Shown here one piece after another: positions 27,513 through 39,103 of a stretch of DNA of 64,000 nucleotides. The DNA is from Pseudomonas sp. Gutcm_11s (GTDB lineage: Bacteria > Pseudomonadota > Gammaproteobacteria > Pseudomonadales > Pseudomonadaceae). A program made the position numbers and the translations under genes. The stretch is taken from contig NZ_JAQSUW010000012.1 in NCBI RefSeq assembly GCF_028649395.1, forward strand, positions 111,960 to 175,959. The letters run 5' to 3'. A model generated the notes under the pieces. The model saw only the letters and a list, made by a program, of their open reading frames with translations. It made no database searches and was not told the DNA's origin. Positions within the stretch are counted from its first letter, which is position 1. Every line of letters begins with the position of its first letter.

Positions 27513-27680
27513 TCAGGCGGCGAGTTTTGGCGGGGCCATAAAACAAGAAGCCTCCCAGTGGGAGGCTTCGCGGCGGTAGCTGCCTTTGCCTTTCTTCGGC
27601 TGTTCCTGGCGGCTGCGGAACAGGGGCTGGGCGACTATGGACTTGGCCTTGTTCGGCCGCTTGGGGGCTTTCTTGCTCAT
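27513..27680 (-). CDS. arfA: Alternative ribosome-rescue factor A
   Basis: 55 residues, a small gene easily missed. The core PLFRSRQEQPKKGKGSYRR followed by HWEAS matches the ArfA pattern PLFR-x-R-x-E-x(2-3)-KKGKGSY, then WEAS. ArfA binds stalled non-stop ribosomes with an empty mRNA channel and recruits RF2, a backup for tmRNA. Codons for the EASHWEAS region are themselves an intrinsic-terminator hairpin (27547-27569), so the mRNA should end before the stop codon and the active peptide be made from a non-stop message, as known for other proteobacterial arfA genes. The remaining 11 or so codons, to TGA at 27513, would rarely be translated. Confidence 0.85.
   Translation of the reverse strand: MSKKAPKRPNKAKSIVAQPLFRSRQEQPKKGKGSYRREASHWEASCFMAPPKLAA
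27540..27569 (-). terminator. Intrinsic terminator inside the arfA reading frame
   Basis: On the minus strand a 10-bp stem GAAGCCTCCC/GGGAGGCTTC with loop ACT is followed by TTGTTTTAT. It lies 25 nt or more before the arfA stop codon. A hairpin at this place serves as terminator and RNase III target in E. coli arfA. Confidence 0.85.
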
Positions 27681-27755
27681 CGGAATGGTCCTCGTACACC
27701 CGCGAGATTGCGAGCGGCGCGGACTATGCGCCGCTGTACGAAAATTGTCCAGCGG

Positions 27756-28790
27756 CTATTCGCTGAGTGCCAGGCGCTGGCCGGCCATCAGCAGGGCCAG
27801 GCGGCTCAGGCTGCTCCAGGCGTCGCCGGCGGCCTGGCCCTTGACCTGGGCGTCGATGCGCTGGGCGTCGATCAGCAGCTGGTTCCAGCGTGCCGCCGTA
27901 TGGCGTTGCAGGGCCTTGCTGATCAGCGGGCGGCGCTTGTCCCAGACTGGCGGGCGGGCGCTGGCGAAGGCCTTCTCCAGCGGCACGCCCTGGCTGAACT
28001 GCAGGGCCAGGCCGGCCAGCTGGCGTAGCTCGCGCGCCAGCATGACGACGATGAACAGCGGCTCCACCCCTTCGCCGCGCAGGCCTTCGAGCATGCGCAG
28101 GGCGTGGCTGGCCTCGCCGTTGAGTACTGCGTCGATCAGACCGAACACGTCGTAGCGGGCGCTGTCGGCCACTGCGGCCTGTACGGTGCTGGCGTCGATC
28201 TGGTTGCCTTCGGCGAGCAGCTTGAGCTTCTCGATCTCTTGCGCCGCGGCCAGCAGGTTGCCTTCGACTCGCGCGGCGATCAGCTCGACCGCCTCCTGGC
28301 TGGCGGCCAGGCCGGCCTGGGCCATGCGCTGGCGAATCCAGTTGGGCAGCTGGGCGACTTCGTTCGGCCAGATCTGCAGGAACTGGCTGTGCTGCCCTTC
28401 GATCAGGGCCTTGGCCCACTTGGTCTTCTGCGTCGCGCCGTCGAGCTTGGGCACGCTGATCAGCAGTGTGGTGTCTTCCGGCGGGCGCGCCAGGTACTCG
28501 AGGATGGCGGCGGTGCCCTTGTCGCCAGGCTTGCCGTTGGCGATGCGCAGCTCGATCAGGCGCTTCTCGGCGAACAGCGACAGGCTGGCGCCGGCCTCAT
28601 AGAGCAGGCCCCAGTCGAAACTGGCCTCGGCATGGAACACCTGGCGCTCGCTGACGCCCTGTGTGCGCGCGGCGCTGCGGATGGCGTCCTCGGCTTCCTG
28701 GCACAGCAGCGGTTCGTCGCCGCTGACCACGTAGACCGGGGCCAGGCCACCCTGCAGGTGCTTGCCGAGTTGTGCGGGGTTCAGTTTCAT
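27756..28790 (-). CDS. holA: DNA polymerase III delta subunit
   Basis: 344 residues. The delta subunit opens the beta sliding clamp within the clamp loader. The sequence starts MKLNPAQLGKHLQGGLAPVYVVSGDEPLLCQEA and shows LISVPKLDGATQKTKW, typical of HolA. It follows lptE in the conserved leuS-lptE-holA order, with a terminator-like hairpin in the 54-nt gap. Confidence 0.93.
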   Translation of the reverse strand: MKLNPAQLGKHLQGGLAPVYVVSGDEPLLCQEAEDAIRSAARTQGVSERQVFHAEASFDWGLLYEAGASLSLFAEKRLIELRIANGKPGDKGTAAILEYLARPPEDTTLLISVPKLDGATQKTKWAKALIEGQHSQFLQIWPNEVAQLPNWIRQRMAQAGLAASQEAVELIAARVEGNLLAAAQEIEKLKLLAEGNQIDASTVQAAVADSARYDVFGLIDAVLNGEASHALRMLEGLRGEGVEPLFIVVMLARELRQLAGLALQFSQGVPLEKAFASARPPVWDKRRPLISKALQRHTAARWNQLLIDAQRIDAQVKGQAAGDAWSSLSRLALLMAGQRLALSE

Positions 28791-28815
28791 CGAGAGCCGG
28801 GCTTAGTCGCTTGTG

Positions 28816-28838
28816 AAAAGGGCCGGTTGCCCGGCCCT
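28816..28838 (-). terminator. Hairpin with short T-run between lptE and holA
   Basis: An 8-bp stem AGGGCCGG/CCGGCCCT, followed on the minus strand by TTTTCAC. It may reduce read-through from leuS-lptE into holA. Confidence 0.6.
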
Positions 28839-28844
28839 CTCGTC

Positions 28845-29456
28845 TTACTGCTTGATCGGCAGCTGAATCGGCGATTGCAGCGGTGCCGACTCCTGCTCGG
28901 CGCGGCGCGCGGCGGCTGCAGCTTCCGCTTCGGCCTGGGCACGGGCTTCCGCTTCCTGCTGCAGTTGCTCCAGCTGGGCCGGAGTCATCAGTTGCAGGCG
29001 CATGGACAGTTGCTGAATCAGCTCGCGGCGCATTTCCTGGCGCAGCTGATTGGACTCCTGGCCGGAGCCGATCAGGTTGTTCTCGTCGTGGACGTAGACG
29101 CTTTGTACTTCCAGCTTGTCCTGCAGCAACAGCAGGTTCTTCTCGCCACGGATCTCGTAGTCCAGGCGGGTGGTCAGCTCATACTCGGCGCTGCGCGCGC
29201 TGCTGGTGACGCTGGCGGTGCGCTGGTCTTCCACTTCGTTGGCGAGGAACAGGCGGAAGGGGGCGCCGGTGTGCACGTTCACGCCGCTGTTTTCCAGCAG
29301 TTGCTTGAGCTGCTTGTAGGTTTCGCCGTAGGCATTGCGTGCCTGCAGGTCGATTTCCTTGATGGCGAATTCGGCGCTGCCGGTGCCGCGCAGCTGGAAA
29401 CCACAGGCGCTGAGCAGGACGGCGAGGCCGATGACCAGCATGTTCCGTTTCATCAT
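28845..29456 (-). CDS. lptE: LPS-assembly lipoprotein LptE
   Basis: 203 residues. Lipoprotein signal with lipobox LLSAC (Cys18), then GFQLRGTG, the conserved start of LptE. It plugs the LptD barrel and helps place lipopolysaccharide in the outer leaflet. The C-terminal 50 residues form a Glu/Ala/Arg/Gln-rich, probably helical tail. Two adjacent ATG codons are possible starts; the first has GGGG at 8 nt. Confidence 0.93.
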   Translation of the reverse strand: MMKRNMLVIGLAVLLSACGFQLRGTGSAEFAIKEIDLQARNAYGETYKQLKQLLENSGVNVHTGAPFRLFLANEVEDQRTASVTSSARSAEYELTTRLDYEIRGEKNLLLLQDKLEVQSVYVHDENNLIGSGQESNQLRQEMRRELIQQLSMRLQLMTPAQLEQLQQEAEARAQAEAEAAAAARRAEQESAPLQSPIQLPIKQ

Positions 29457-29476
29457 TGTTTTTTCCCCTTGAGAGA

Positions 29477-29496
29477 CCCGGCGCCTGGGCGCCGGG
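29477..29496 (-). terminator. Hairpin between leuS and lptE
   Basis: A GC-only 8-9-bp stem (CCCGGCGCC with GGCGCCGGG) and a very short loop. No T-run follows, so it is more likely a processing or stability hairpin than a terminator. Confidence 0.4.
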
Positions 29497-29516
29497 CTGA
29501 ATCAGTTGGCTGCGGT

Positions 29517-32141
<2,625 letters not shown>

Positions 32142-32322
32142 CTAGAAATGGGGGCTTGCGAGAAACGCCGTAGCATACATGACCCCCCTCGATTCAGGGA
32201 AACCCTGATTACGCCTCGTCGCCCGCTGCGCCGCCGTTTGTCGCGGCGCCCGGCCTCGCTGCAGTGCGGCGCTAAGCTTTGCAGATAGAGGCGCGCAGGT
32301 AGGCGCCCGGTCGAGGTGATGG

Positions 32323-32772
32323 ATGTCTGAGTTGCGACGTGCGGAAGCGGGAGGCGGGCTGTATGAACGGCTGCTGCAGCGCCTCGCGCTGGCCTTGCAG
32401 GAAGCAGACACCGCAACCAATCTGCACGATACCCCCCCGGATGAACTGGAACTGCGTGGCCTGACCCCGGCCGAGCTGGAGCTGATCCGCGCCTATCTGG
32501 ATCGTGACCTGCACTGGCTGCGCGGCTGGCACGCCGCCGCCGAGGAACTGGCGGTGATCGAGCAGCTGCCGGCCCCTGCGAGCAAGCCCGCCGGCAAGCT
32601 GCCGTCGCGTGTGGTGAACAAGCCTGTGCCGCGTGGCAAGGCGATGCTCAAGAAGCGCCGGCAACTGTGCTGCGCACTGTGCGGTGCCGTGGCGCAGATT
32701 CAGCGTGGCGAAGGTGTGCAACCCTGCAGTGCCTGCGGCTCCAAGCTGTTCCGGGCGGGCCAGGCGCGCTAG
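32323..32772 (+). CDS. YbeL-like zinc-ribbon protein (DUF1451)
   Basis: 149 residues. A helical N-terminal half (GLYERLLQRLALALQEADTA) and a C-terminal zinc ribbon with Cys117-x2-Cys120 and Cys135-x2-Cys138. The layout and position next to leuS match E. coli ybeL, a protein of unknown function. The middle segment (about 84-112) is basic and proline-rich, perhaps flexible. It is 18-24 nt ahead of the DUF218 gene. Confidence 0.8.
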   Translation: MSELRRAEAGGGLYERLLQRLALALQEADTATNLHDTPPDELELRGLTPAELELIRAYLDRDLHWLRGWHAAAEELAVIEQLPAPASKPAGKLPSRVVNKPVPRGKAMLKKRRQLCCALCGAVAQIQRGEGVQPCSACGSKLFRAGQAR

Positions 32773-32796
32773 TCTCCGCGGGCACTGGAGGTGCCC

Positions 32797-33564
32797 ATGG
32801 AACTGCGCTTCATCCTCAAACAACTGATCCTTCCCCCTGGCGGCCTGATGCTGCTGATCCTGCTGGCCTGGCTGCTGTGGGCCTGGGCGGGGCGGCCGCG
32901 CTTGGCGGCGCTGTGCATGACTTTTGGCTTGGGCGGGCTGTGGCTGCTCAGCCTGCCCGTGGTGGTGGAGTGGGCCTCGCGGCTGATCGAGCGCGAGCCG
33001 GCGCTGGCCGAGGCCGAGTGGTCGCGGCTGGGCGAGCGTGCCGAGGTGCTGGTGGTGCTCGGTTCGGGTCGCGAGGAGGCCGATCCGGCCTGGGGCAGCG
33101 ACCAGCCCAGCGTCACGGCTATCGAGCGCCTGCGCTACGCGGCGCGCCTGCAACGAGCTTCGCAGTTGCCCATCCTGATCAGCGGCGGCCTGCATTATGG
33201 CCAGCCGCCCAGCGAGGCGGCACTGATGGCCGAGTCGCTGCAGCGCGACTTCGGCGTGGCGACCCGCTGGCAGGAGGCGCGCAGCCGCAATACCTGGGAG
33301 AACGCCCAGTTCAGCGCTGAAATGCTCAAGGCCGAAGGTATCCGTCGCGTGGTGCTGGTGACCCAGGCGGCGCACATGCCGCGTGCGCGCTGGTGTTTCG
33401 AGCGCGCCGGGCTGGAGGTAGTGGTGGCGCCGCTGGGCTTCCTCGGTGTGGCCAATGAGCGCCCGTTGGGCGGCTGGCTGCCGGCGGGCAAGGCCCTCTG
33501 GCAGAACACCCGCTTGCTCAACGAGGCGTTCGGCCTACTGGTTTACCCGCTGTTCTATCGCTAG
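32797..33564 (+). CDS. YdcF/ElyC-like (DUF218) membrane protein
   Basis: 255 residues: two N-terminal membrane helices (about 10-30 and 37-60) followed by a DUF218 domain with LVVLGSGREE, LISGGLHYG and EARSRNTWENAQFS. ElyC, the best-known family member with this layout, affects peptidoglycan precursor metabolism at the inner membrane; assignment to that function here is only by family. The ATG at 32797 has GGAGG at good spacing; an in-frame GTG two codons upstream overlaps that site. Confidence 0.82.
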   Translation: MELRFILKQLILPPGGLMLLILLAWLLWAWAGRPRLAALCMTFGLGGLWLLSLPVVVEWASRLIEREPALAEAEWSRLGERAEVLVVLGSGREEADPAWGSDQPSVTAIERLRYAARLQRASQLPILISGGLHYGQPPSEAALMAESLQRDFGVATRWQEARSRNTWENAQFSAEMLKAEGIRRVVLVTQAAHMPRARWCFERAGLEVVVAPLGFLGVANERPLGGWLPAGKALWQNTRLLNEAFGLLVYPLFYR

Positions 33565-33579
33565 ACGCGCCGCCTGAGG

Positions 33580-35121
33580 TCAGGCGGCTTGCAGGGCGGC
33601 ACCGCGCGCCTGACGGCGGCGGGCGAGGAAGGCCCAGGCCAGGAGTGCGACGCACAGCACGACCAGTGGCCAGGCGCGCCATTGCAGGTAGGGCGTCAGC
33701 CCCTGCATCGGCTGCACTTCGCCATAGAGGATGGCTTGCTGGAACTGCGGGATCTGCACGCTGATGCGGCCTTGCGGGTCGATCAGTGCGGTGACGCCGT
33801 TGTTGGTGGCGCGGATCATCCAGCGCCCGGCTTCCAGGGCGCGCATCTGCGCCATCTGCAGGTGCTGCAGCGGGCCGATGGAGGTGCCGAACCAGGTGTC
33901 GTTGCTCACCGTCAGCAGCAGGTCGCTCTGCGCGGCCAGGCCGGCGGCGAATTCCGGATACACGACCTCATAGCAGATGAAGGGCGCGATCTTCAGGCCC
34001 TTGGCCTGCAGCAGGGCCTGGTCGGCCGGGCCGCGGGCGAAGTCGGACATCGGCAGGTCGAAGAAGGCGATCAGCCCGCGCAGAAGGTCCTGCAGCGGCA
34101 CGTACTCGCCGAATGGCACCAGCTTCTGTTTCAGGTAGGTGCCTTCGCCCCAGCCGGTGACGGTGATCGCGTTGTAGTAGCGCTTCTCGCCGTGCTGGTT
34201 GATCTGGCGCAGCGGTACGCCGGTGATCAGCGCGGCGTCGCGGTCGGCGGCGACGCGGCCCATCACCTTCAGGTAGCCCTCGGCGAATTCCTTGAGTACC
34301 GGCACGGCGGTTTCCGGCCAGACGATCAGGTCGGCCGGCTGGCTGGTCAGGGTCATGTCGCGGTACAGGGCCAGCTGAGCATCCAGCTGCTTCGGATCCC
34401 ACTTCATGTTCTGCTCGACGTTGCCCTGCAGTGCCGCGACCTTGAACGGCTCGCCCTTGCTGGCGGTCCAGGCGTGGTCCTTGAGTGCCAGGCCGGCGAG
34501 CCAGGGCGCCAGCAGCAGAGCCACGCCGGCGGCCAGTTGTACCTTGCTCTTGAGCAGGCGCGGCAGGTTGACCAGCAGCGCGGCGGACAGCGCCAGGGTC
34601 AGGGAGAGCAGCCACATGCCGCCGAGCGGCGCCAGGCCGGCCAGCGGACCGTGCAGCTGGCTGTAGCCGGCGTACAGCCAGGGGAAGCCGGTGAGGAACC
34701 AGCCGCGGAAGGCCTCCTGGGCCAGCCACAGGGCGGCGAACGCGAGGGCGTCGGTCACCGGTGCATCATTGCGGCGCAGCCAGCGTGCCCAGAGCCAGGC
34801 GGGCAGGGCGAAGAACAGGGCGATGCCGGCGCAGAAACCGAAGGTGAGGAAGCCGGCCAGGGCCGGCGAGGCGGCGCCGTAGTCGTGGATGCTGACGTAG
34901 ATCCAGCTGGTGCCGGCGAGGAACAGGCCGAGGCCGTAGCACCAGCCGCGCAGCAGCGCCTGGCGCGGGTTCAGCTCGCGCAGGCCGAGGTAGAAGATGG
35001 CGATGGCCAGCAGGGCCAGCGGCCAGATATCGAAGGGAGCCAGGGCCAGGGTGGTGCAGGCGCCGCCGGCGAGGGCCAGCAGGTTGCCCGGCCAGCCGGG
35101 TTGGGTGATCCAGCGCATCAT
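33580..35121 (-). CDS. lnt: Apolipoprotein N-acyltransferase
   Basis: 513 residues. About seven membrane helices in the N-terminal half and C-terminus surround a nitrilase-like periplasmic domain with the triad Glu270 (WPETAVP), Lys333 (KQKLVPFGEY) and Cys383 (FICYEVVYPE). Lnt adds the third acyl chain to lipoproteins; this window encodes several clients (LptE, RlpA, the MORN lipoprotein). Two adjacent ATGs are possible starts; the second has better spacing from AAGGA. Last gene of the miaB-ybeZ-ybeY-corC-lnt series. Confidence 0.95.
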   Translation of the reverse strand: MMRWITQPGWPGNLLALAGGACTTLALAPFDIWPLALLAIAIFYLGLRELNPRQALLRGWCYGLGLFLAGTSWIYVSIHDYGAASPALAGFLTFGFCAGIALFFALPAWLWARWLRRNDAPVTDALAFAALWLAQEAFRGWFLTGFPWLYAGYSQLHGPLAGLAPLGGMWLLSLTLALSAALLVNLPRLLKSKVQLAAGVALLLAPWLAGLALKDHAWTASKGEPFKVAALQGNVEQNMKWDPKQLDAQLALYRDMTLTSQPADLIVWPETAVPVLKEFAEGYLKVMGRVAADRDAALITGVPLRQINQHGEKRYYNAITVTGWGEGTYLKQKLVPFGEYVPLQDLLRGLIAFFDLPMSDFARGPADQALLQAKGLKIAPFICYEVVYPEFAAGLAAQSDLLLTVSNDTWFGTSIGPLQHLQMAQMRALEAGRWMIRATNNGVTALIDPQGRISVQIPQFQQAILYGEVQPMQGLTPYLQWRAWPLVVLCVALLAWAFLARRRQARGAALQAA

Positions 35122-35177
35122 GCGTCCTTGATCGGGAATCAGGCGGGCAAGGGTACTGGAAGGGCGGGAGGCGGGGT

Positions 35178-35198
35178 AGGGTGCGCAACGCGCACCCT
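35178..35198. repeat. REP-like palindrome between corC and lnt
   Basis: A 9-bp stem AGGGTGCGC/GCGCACCCT with a 3-nt loop, preceded by GGGT. Palindromes of this TAGGGTGCGC type recur in intergenic regions of several Pseudomonas genomes (recollection). Only one copy is present in this window. Confidence 0.5.
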
Positions 35199-35237
35199 GT
35201 ATCGGCGGATAACCGCAGGGCGCGTGCGCCCCGAGGT

Positions 35238-36074
35238 CTAGCGCTCCAGCGGGGTCAAGCGCAGCAGATGTACCCGGCGGCTGTCGGCGTTGAGCACGCG
35301 GAAGCGGTACTCGCCGATCTCGGTTACTTCGTTGCGCTTGGGCAGATGGCCGAAGGCGTTCATCACCAGGCCGCCGACGGTATCGAACTCGCTGTCGGGG
35401 AACTCGGTGTCGAAGGCTTCGTTGAAGTTCTCGATCGGGGTCAGCGCCTTGATCAGGAAGTCGCCGGACGGCAGCGGCTTGATGTAGCTGTCCTCCTCGA
35501 CGTCATGCTCGTCCTCGATGTCGCCGACGATCTGCTCCAGCACGTCCTCGATGGTCACCAGCCCGGCGACGCCGCCGTACTCGTCGATGACCACGGCCAT
35601 GTGGTTGTGGTTGGCGCGGAACTCGCGCAGCAGCACGTTGAGGCGCTTGGACTCCGGCACGAAAGTGGCCGGGCGCAGCAGCTGCTTGATGTCGAACGGC
35701 TTGTCGCCGTTGATGATCAGCGGCAGCAGGTCCTTGGCCAGGAGGATGCCGATGACCTCGTCAAGGCTCTCGCCGATCACCGGGTAGCGCGAGTGCGCGG
35801 AGTCGACGATGGCCGGGAGGAATTCGGCCGGGCTCTGGCTGGCCTTGATGCTGATCATCTGCGAGCGCGGCACCATGATGTCGCGTACCTGCAGGTCGGC
35901 GACCTGGATGGCGCCCTCGACGATGGTCAGGGCTTCGCTGTCGAGCAGCTTGTTCTGGTGTGCATCGCGCAGGACTTCCAGCAGTTCCTGGCGGTTTCTC
36001 GGCTCATGAGCAAAAGCCTGGGTCAGCTTGTTGAACCAGGACTTCTGCTCGTTGCTCGATCGATCTTCGCTCAT
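35238..36074 (-). CDS. corC: CorC/YbeX CBS-domain protein
   Basis: 278 residues, cytoplasmic. Two CBS domains (about 65-190, from VRDIMVPRSQMISI to VVIDEYGGVAGLVTIEDVLEQIVG) and a C-terminal CorC_HlyC transporter-associated domain. CorC is linked to magnesium/cobalt efflux and to envelope functions; its exact action is not settled. GAGTCTC lies before the start. It follows ybeY with a 27-nt gap, as in most gamma-proteobacteria. Confidence 0.93.
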   Translation of the reverse strand: MSEDRSSNEQKSWFNKLTQAFAHEPRNRQELLEVLRDAHQNKLLDSEALTIVEGAIQVADLQVRDIMVPRSQMISIKASQSPAEFLPAIVDSAHSRYPVIGESLDEVIGILLAKDLLPLIINGDKPFDIKQLLRPATFVPESKRLNVLLREFRANHNHMAVVIDEYGGVAGLVTIEDVLEQIVGDIEDEHDVEEDSYIKPLPSGDFLIKALTPIENFNEAFDTEFPDSEFDTVGGLVMNAFGHLPKRNEVTEIGEYRFRVLNADSRRVHLLRLTPLER

Positions 36075-36101
36075 GGTGAGTCTCGGGGCCTTCTCTGGCA
36101 G

Positions 36102-36563
36102 TTATTCTTCGTCGGCGGCGTAAGGGTCGGGATGACCCAGTTCAGCCAGCAATTCCCGTTCCAGCGCTTCCATCTCCTCGGCTTCATCGTCGTCGATGTG
36201 GTCGTAGCCGAGCAGGTGCAGGCAGCCGTGGATGACCAGGTGCGCCCAGTGGGCCTCGCTGGTCTTGCCCTGTTCACGGGCCTCGCGCTCGACCACTGGT
36301 ACGCAGATCACCAGGTCGCCGAGCAATGGGATATCGAGGAGTTCATCCGGCACGTCGGCCGGGAAGGACAGCACGTTGGTGGCGTAGTCCTTGTGTCTCC
36401 AGGTGTGGTTCAGCTCGCGGCCTTCTGCTTCGTCGACCAGGCGGATGGTCATTTCCGAGTCGGCGGTGCGCTGGCGCAGGGCGAGCTCGCACCAGCGGCG
36501 CAGCTGTTCCTCGCCGGGCAGATCGGTGGCGCTGGAGGCGTTCTGCAGGTCCAGTTCAAGCAT
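36102..36563 (-). CDS. ybeY: Endoribonuclease YbeY
   Basis: 153 residues. The zinc triad H112-x3-H116-x5-H122 is intact in [11 protein letters not shown]. YbeY takes part in 16S rRNA 3'-end maturation and ribosome quality control. Its start lies inside the end of ybeZ (8-nt overlap), indicating coupling. Confidence 0.95.
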   Translation of the reverse strand: MLELDLQNASSATDLPGEEQLRRWCELALRQRTADSEMTIRLVDEAEGRELNHTWRHKDYATNVLSFPADVPDELLDIPLLGDLVICVPVVEREAREQGKTSEAHWAHLVIHGCLHLLGYDHIDDDEAEEMEALERELLAELGHPDPYAADEE

Positions 36564-37545
36564 TGCTGTGGCCTTTGCCTTCCTGTTGCTCTTCGAAGCG
36601 CTCGTAGGCTTCGACGATGCGCTGCACCAGTGGGTGGCGGACCACGTCCTTGGGCTTGAAGTGGGTGAAGCTGATGCCCGGTACGTCCTGCAGCACGTTC
36701 ATCACGTGGGCCAGGCCGGACTTGGTGCCGCGTGGCAGGTCGACCTGGGTGACGTCGCCGGTGATCACGGCGGTGGAGCCGAAACCGATACGGGTAAGGA
36801 ACATCTTCATCTGCTCGAGAGTGGTGTTCTGACTCTCGTCGAGGATGATGAAGCTGTTGTTAAGGGTACGACCGCGCATGTAGGCCAGCGGGGCGATCTC
36901 GATCACCTGCTTCTCGATCAGCTTGGCCACGGTTTCGAAGCCGAGCATCTCGTACAGCGCGTCGTAGAGCGGGCGCAGGTACGGGTCGATCTTCTGCGCG
37001 AGGTCGCCGGGCAGGAAGCCCAGCTTCTCGCCGGCCTCGACCGCCGGGCGCACCAGGAGGATGCGTCGTACCTGCTCGCGCTCCAGCGCGTCCACCGCAC
37101 AGGCCACGGCCAGGTAGGTCTTACCGGTACCGGCCGGGCCGATGCCGAAGTTGATGTCGTTGTCGAGGATGGCCTTGACGTAGCGCTGCTGGTTGGCACC
37201 GCGTGGTTTGATCGCGCCCTTCTTGGTGCGCAGAGTCACGCCGGCGTCGGCCTTGCCGCTGTCCAGCGCTTCCAGGCCGGACTCCTGCAGGTACAGGTGG
37301 ACCATCTCCGGCGACAGTTCGGCGCTCTTGGTCTCACGGTACAGGCGGCGCAGCAGGTTCTCGGCGGACTGGGTGTGCTTGCTCGGGCCGACCAGCTCGA
37401 ACTGGTTGCCGCGGTTGCGGATCTCGATGGACAGGCGTTGTTCGATCAGGCGCAGGTGCTCGTCGAATTGTCCGCAGAGGTTGGCGAAGCGGCGTGCTTC
37501 GTAGGGTTCGAGGGTGAAGCGATGCGGTTCTATGGGAGCGTTCAA
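36556..37545 (-). CDS. ybeZ: PhoH-like ATPase YbeZ
   Basis: 329 residues. An N-terminal KH-like part and a PhoH ATPase domain with Walker [12 protein letters not shown] and Walker [10 protein letters not shown]. YbeZ is a predicted RNA-handling NTPase that partners YbeY. It sits between miaB and ybeY in the standard order. Confidence 0.95.
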   Translation of the reverse strand: MNAPIEPHRFTLEPYEARRFANLCGQFDEHLRLIEQRLSIEIRNRGNQFELVGPSKHTQSAENLLRRLYRETKSAELSPEMVHLYLQESGLEALDSGKADAGVTLRTKKGAIKPRGANQQRYVKAILDNDINFGIGPAGTGKTYLAVACAVDALEREQVRRILLVRPAVEAGEKLGFLPGDLAQKIDPYLRPLYDALYEMLGFETVAKLIEKQVIEIAPLAYMRGRTLNNSFIILDESQNTTLEQMKMFLTRIGFGSTAVITGDVTQVDLPRGTKSGLAHVMNVLQDVPGISFTHFKPKDVVRHPLVQRIVEAYERFEEQQEGKGHSNA

Positions 37546-37597
37546 TGGTGTCCGGTTGCCGCTGTGCGGCGGGAGTGATGGTCGAAGGATAACCCCA

Positions 37598-37625
37598 GGC
37601 GCCCGAGGGTGAAAGTTCGGGCGCC
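37598..37625 (-). terminator. Hairpin between miaB and ybeZ
   Basis: A 9-bp GC stem (37598-37606 with 37617-37625) and a 10-nt loop; no T-run follows on the minus strand. Possibly an mRNA processing or attenuation hairpin within the miaB-ybeZ transcript. Confidence 0.4.
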
Positions 37626-37642
37626 CGGCAATGGGCTAGCCG

Positions 37643-38971
37643 TTAGTCGATAAGGGTGCCGCGCAGGGAGTTGGGCAGTGCCTCGTAGATTTCCACGTCG
37701 ACGAACTGGCCGATCAGGCTCGGGTTGTCGCAGTGGAAGTTGACCACGCGGTTGTTCTCGGTGCGGCCCTGCAGTTGGCCCGGGTCGCGCTTGGCGTAGT
37801 CGCTGACGAGGATGCGTTGGACGGTGCCGACCATCCGTCGGCTGATCTCGAAGCCCTGCTGGTTGAGGCGGCTGTTGAGAATCAGCAGGCGCTGCTTCTT
37901 CACCTCGTCCGGGGTGTCGTCGACCAGATCCGCTGCTGGAGTGCCCGGGCGCGAGCTGTAGATGAAGGAGAAGGAGAAGTCGAAGCCGACATCCTCGACC
38001 AGCTTCATGGTCTGCTCGAAGTCCTTCTCGGTCTCGCCGGGGAAGCCGATGATGAAGTCCGAGCTGATGCAGATGTCCGGCACCGCCGCCTTCAGCTTGC
38101 GGATGCGCGACTTGTATTCCAGTGCCGTGTGGTTGCGCTTCATCGCCGCCAGCACGCGGTCCGAGCCGGATTGCACCGGCAGGTGGATGAATTTCACCAG
38201 CTGCGGGATATCGGCGTGGGCCTGGATGATGGCATCGGAGAACTCTAGCGGGTGGCTGGTGGTGTAGCGGATGCGCTCGATGCCGTCGATGGTCGCCACC
38301 GCGTAGAGCAGGTCGGCGAAGTCGGCGATGTCACCGTCCGGGGTCGCGCCACGGAAGCCGTTGACGTTCTGCCCGAGCAGGGTGACTTCCTTGACGCCTT
38401 TCTCGGCCAGCTGGGTGATCTCCAGCAGCACGTCGCCGAGCGGGCGGCTGACCTCTTCGCCGCGGGTGTAGGGCACCACGCAGAAGGTGCAGTACTTGCT
38501 GCAGCCTTCCATCACCGAGACGAAGGCGCTGGGGCCGTCGACGCGCGGCTCGGGCAGGCGGTCGAACTTCTCGATCTCGGGGAAGCTGATGTCGATCTGC
38601 GCCTGCTTGGTGTTGCGCGCGGCGTCGATCATTTCCGGCAGACGGTGCAGGGTCTGCGGGCCGAACACCACGTCGACATAGGGCGCGCGATCGCGGATGG
38701 CGGCGCCTTCCTGGCTGGCCACGCAGCCGCCAACGCCTATCACCAGATTCGGGTTCTCCAGTTTCAGCTCGCGCCACATGCCCAGCTTGGAGAACACCTT
38801 TTCCTGAGCTTTTTCGCGAATCGAGCAGGTATTGAGCAGGATCACGTCGGCTTCCGCCGGGTTCTCCGTGACTTCAAGGGCCTGGTGTTCACCCAGCAGG
38901 TCGACCATGCGCGAGCTGTCGTACTCGTTCATCTGGCAACCGTGGGTCTCGATATAAAGCTTCTTGGCCAT
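37643..38971 (-). CDS. miaB: tRNA-2-methylthio-N6-dimethylallyladenosine synthase
   Basis: 442 residues. A radical-SAM methylthiotransferase that modifies A37 in tRNAs reading UNN codons. N-terminal cluster ligands are Cys12, Cys49 and Cys83; the radical-SAM motif is Cys157, Cys161 and Cys164 (CSKYCTFC); a TRAM domain closes the protein. The ATG at 38971 begins [19 protein letters not shown], the normal start. Confidence 0.97.
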   Translation of the reverse strand: MAKKLYIETHGCQMNEYDSSRMVDLLGEHQALEVTENPAEADVILLNTCSIREKAQEKVFSKLGMWRELKLENPNLVIGVGGCVASQEGAAIRDRAPYVDVVFGPQTLHRLPEMIDAARNTKQAQIDISFPEIEKFDRLPEPRVDGPSAFVSVMEGCSKYCTFCVVPYTRGEEVSRPLGDVLLEITQLAEKGVKEVTLLGQNVNGFRGATPDGDIADFADLLYAVATIDGIERIRYTTSHPLEFSDAIIQAHADIPQLVKFIHLPVQSGSDRVLAAMKRNHTALEYKSRIRKLKAAVPDICISSDFIIGFPGETEKDFEQTMKLVEDVGFDFSFSFIYSSRPGTPAADLVDDTPDEVKKQRLLILNSRLNQQGFEISRRMVGTVQRILVSDYAKRDPGQLQGRTENNRVVNFHCDNPSLIGQFVDVEIYEALPNSLRGTLID

Positions 38972-39005
38972 CTGCGTGCGTCGGTGGTTCTGAATCGGAC
39001 CGCGC

Positions 39006-39011
39006 ATTATA
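39006..39011 (-). promoter_or_regulatory. -10 hexamer of the miaB promoter
   Basis: TATAAT on the minus strand, 35 nt before the miaB ATG. The -35 region is a poor match. Confidence 0.45.
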
Positions 39012-39037
39012 GGGAGCAAGGCGCATGCTTCCTAGGC

Positions 39038-39064
39038 TTGCCGGTCCGGAGGCTGTGCTAACAT
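39038..39064 (+). promoter_or_regulatory. Promoter of the DUF1820 gene
   Basis: TTGCCG (39038-39043), a 15-nt spacer, and an extended -10 TGC-TAACAT (39056-39064), about 40 nt before the start codon. It diverges from the miaB promoter. Confidence 0.45.
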
Positions 39065-39103
39065 CGCGCCCCCGAATTTCAGCCGTCCTCTATTCTCCTA
39101 TCC

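Noticed and set aside
33589..35241. Plus-strand open frame of about 550 codons opposite lnt
   Set aside because: Antisense shadow of lnt; Gln/Gly/Arg-rich translation without recognisable motifs or initiation site.
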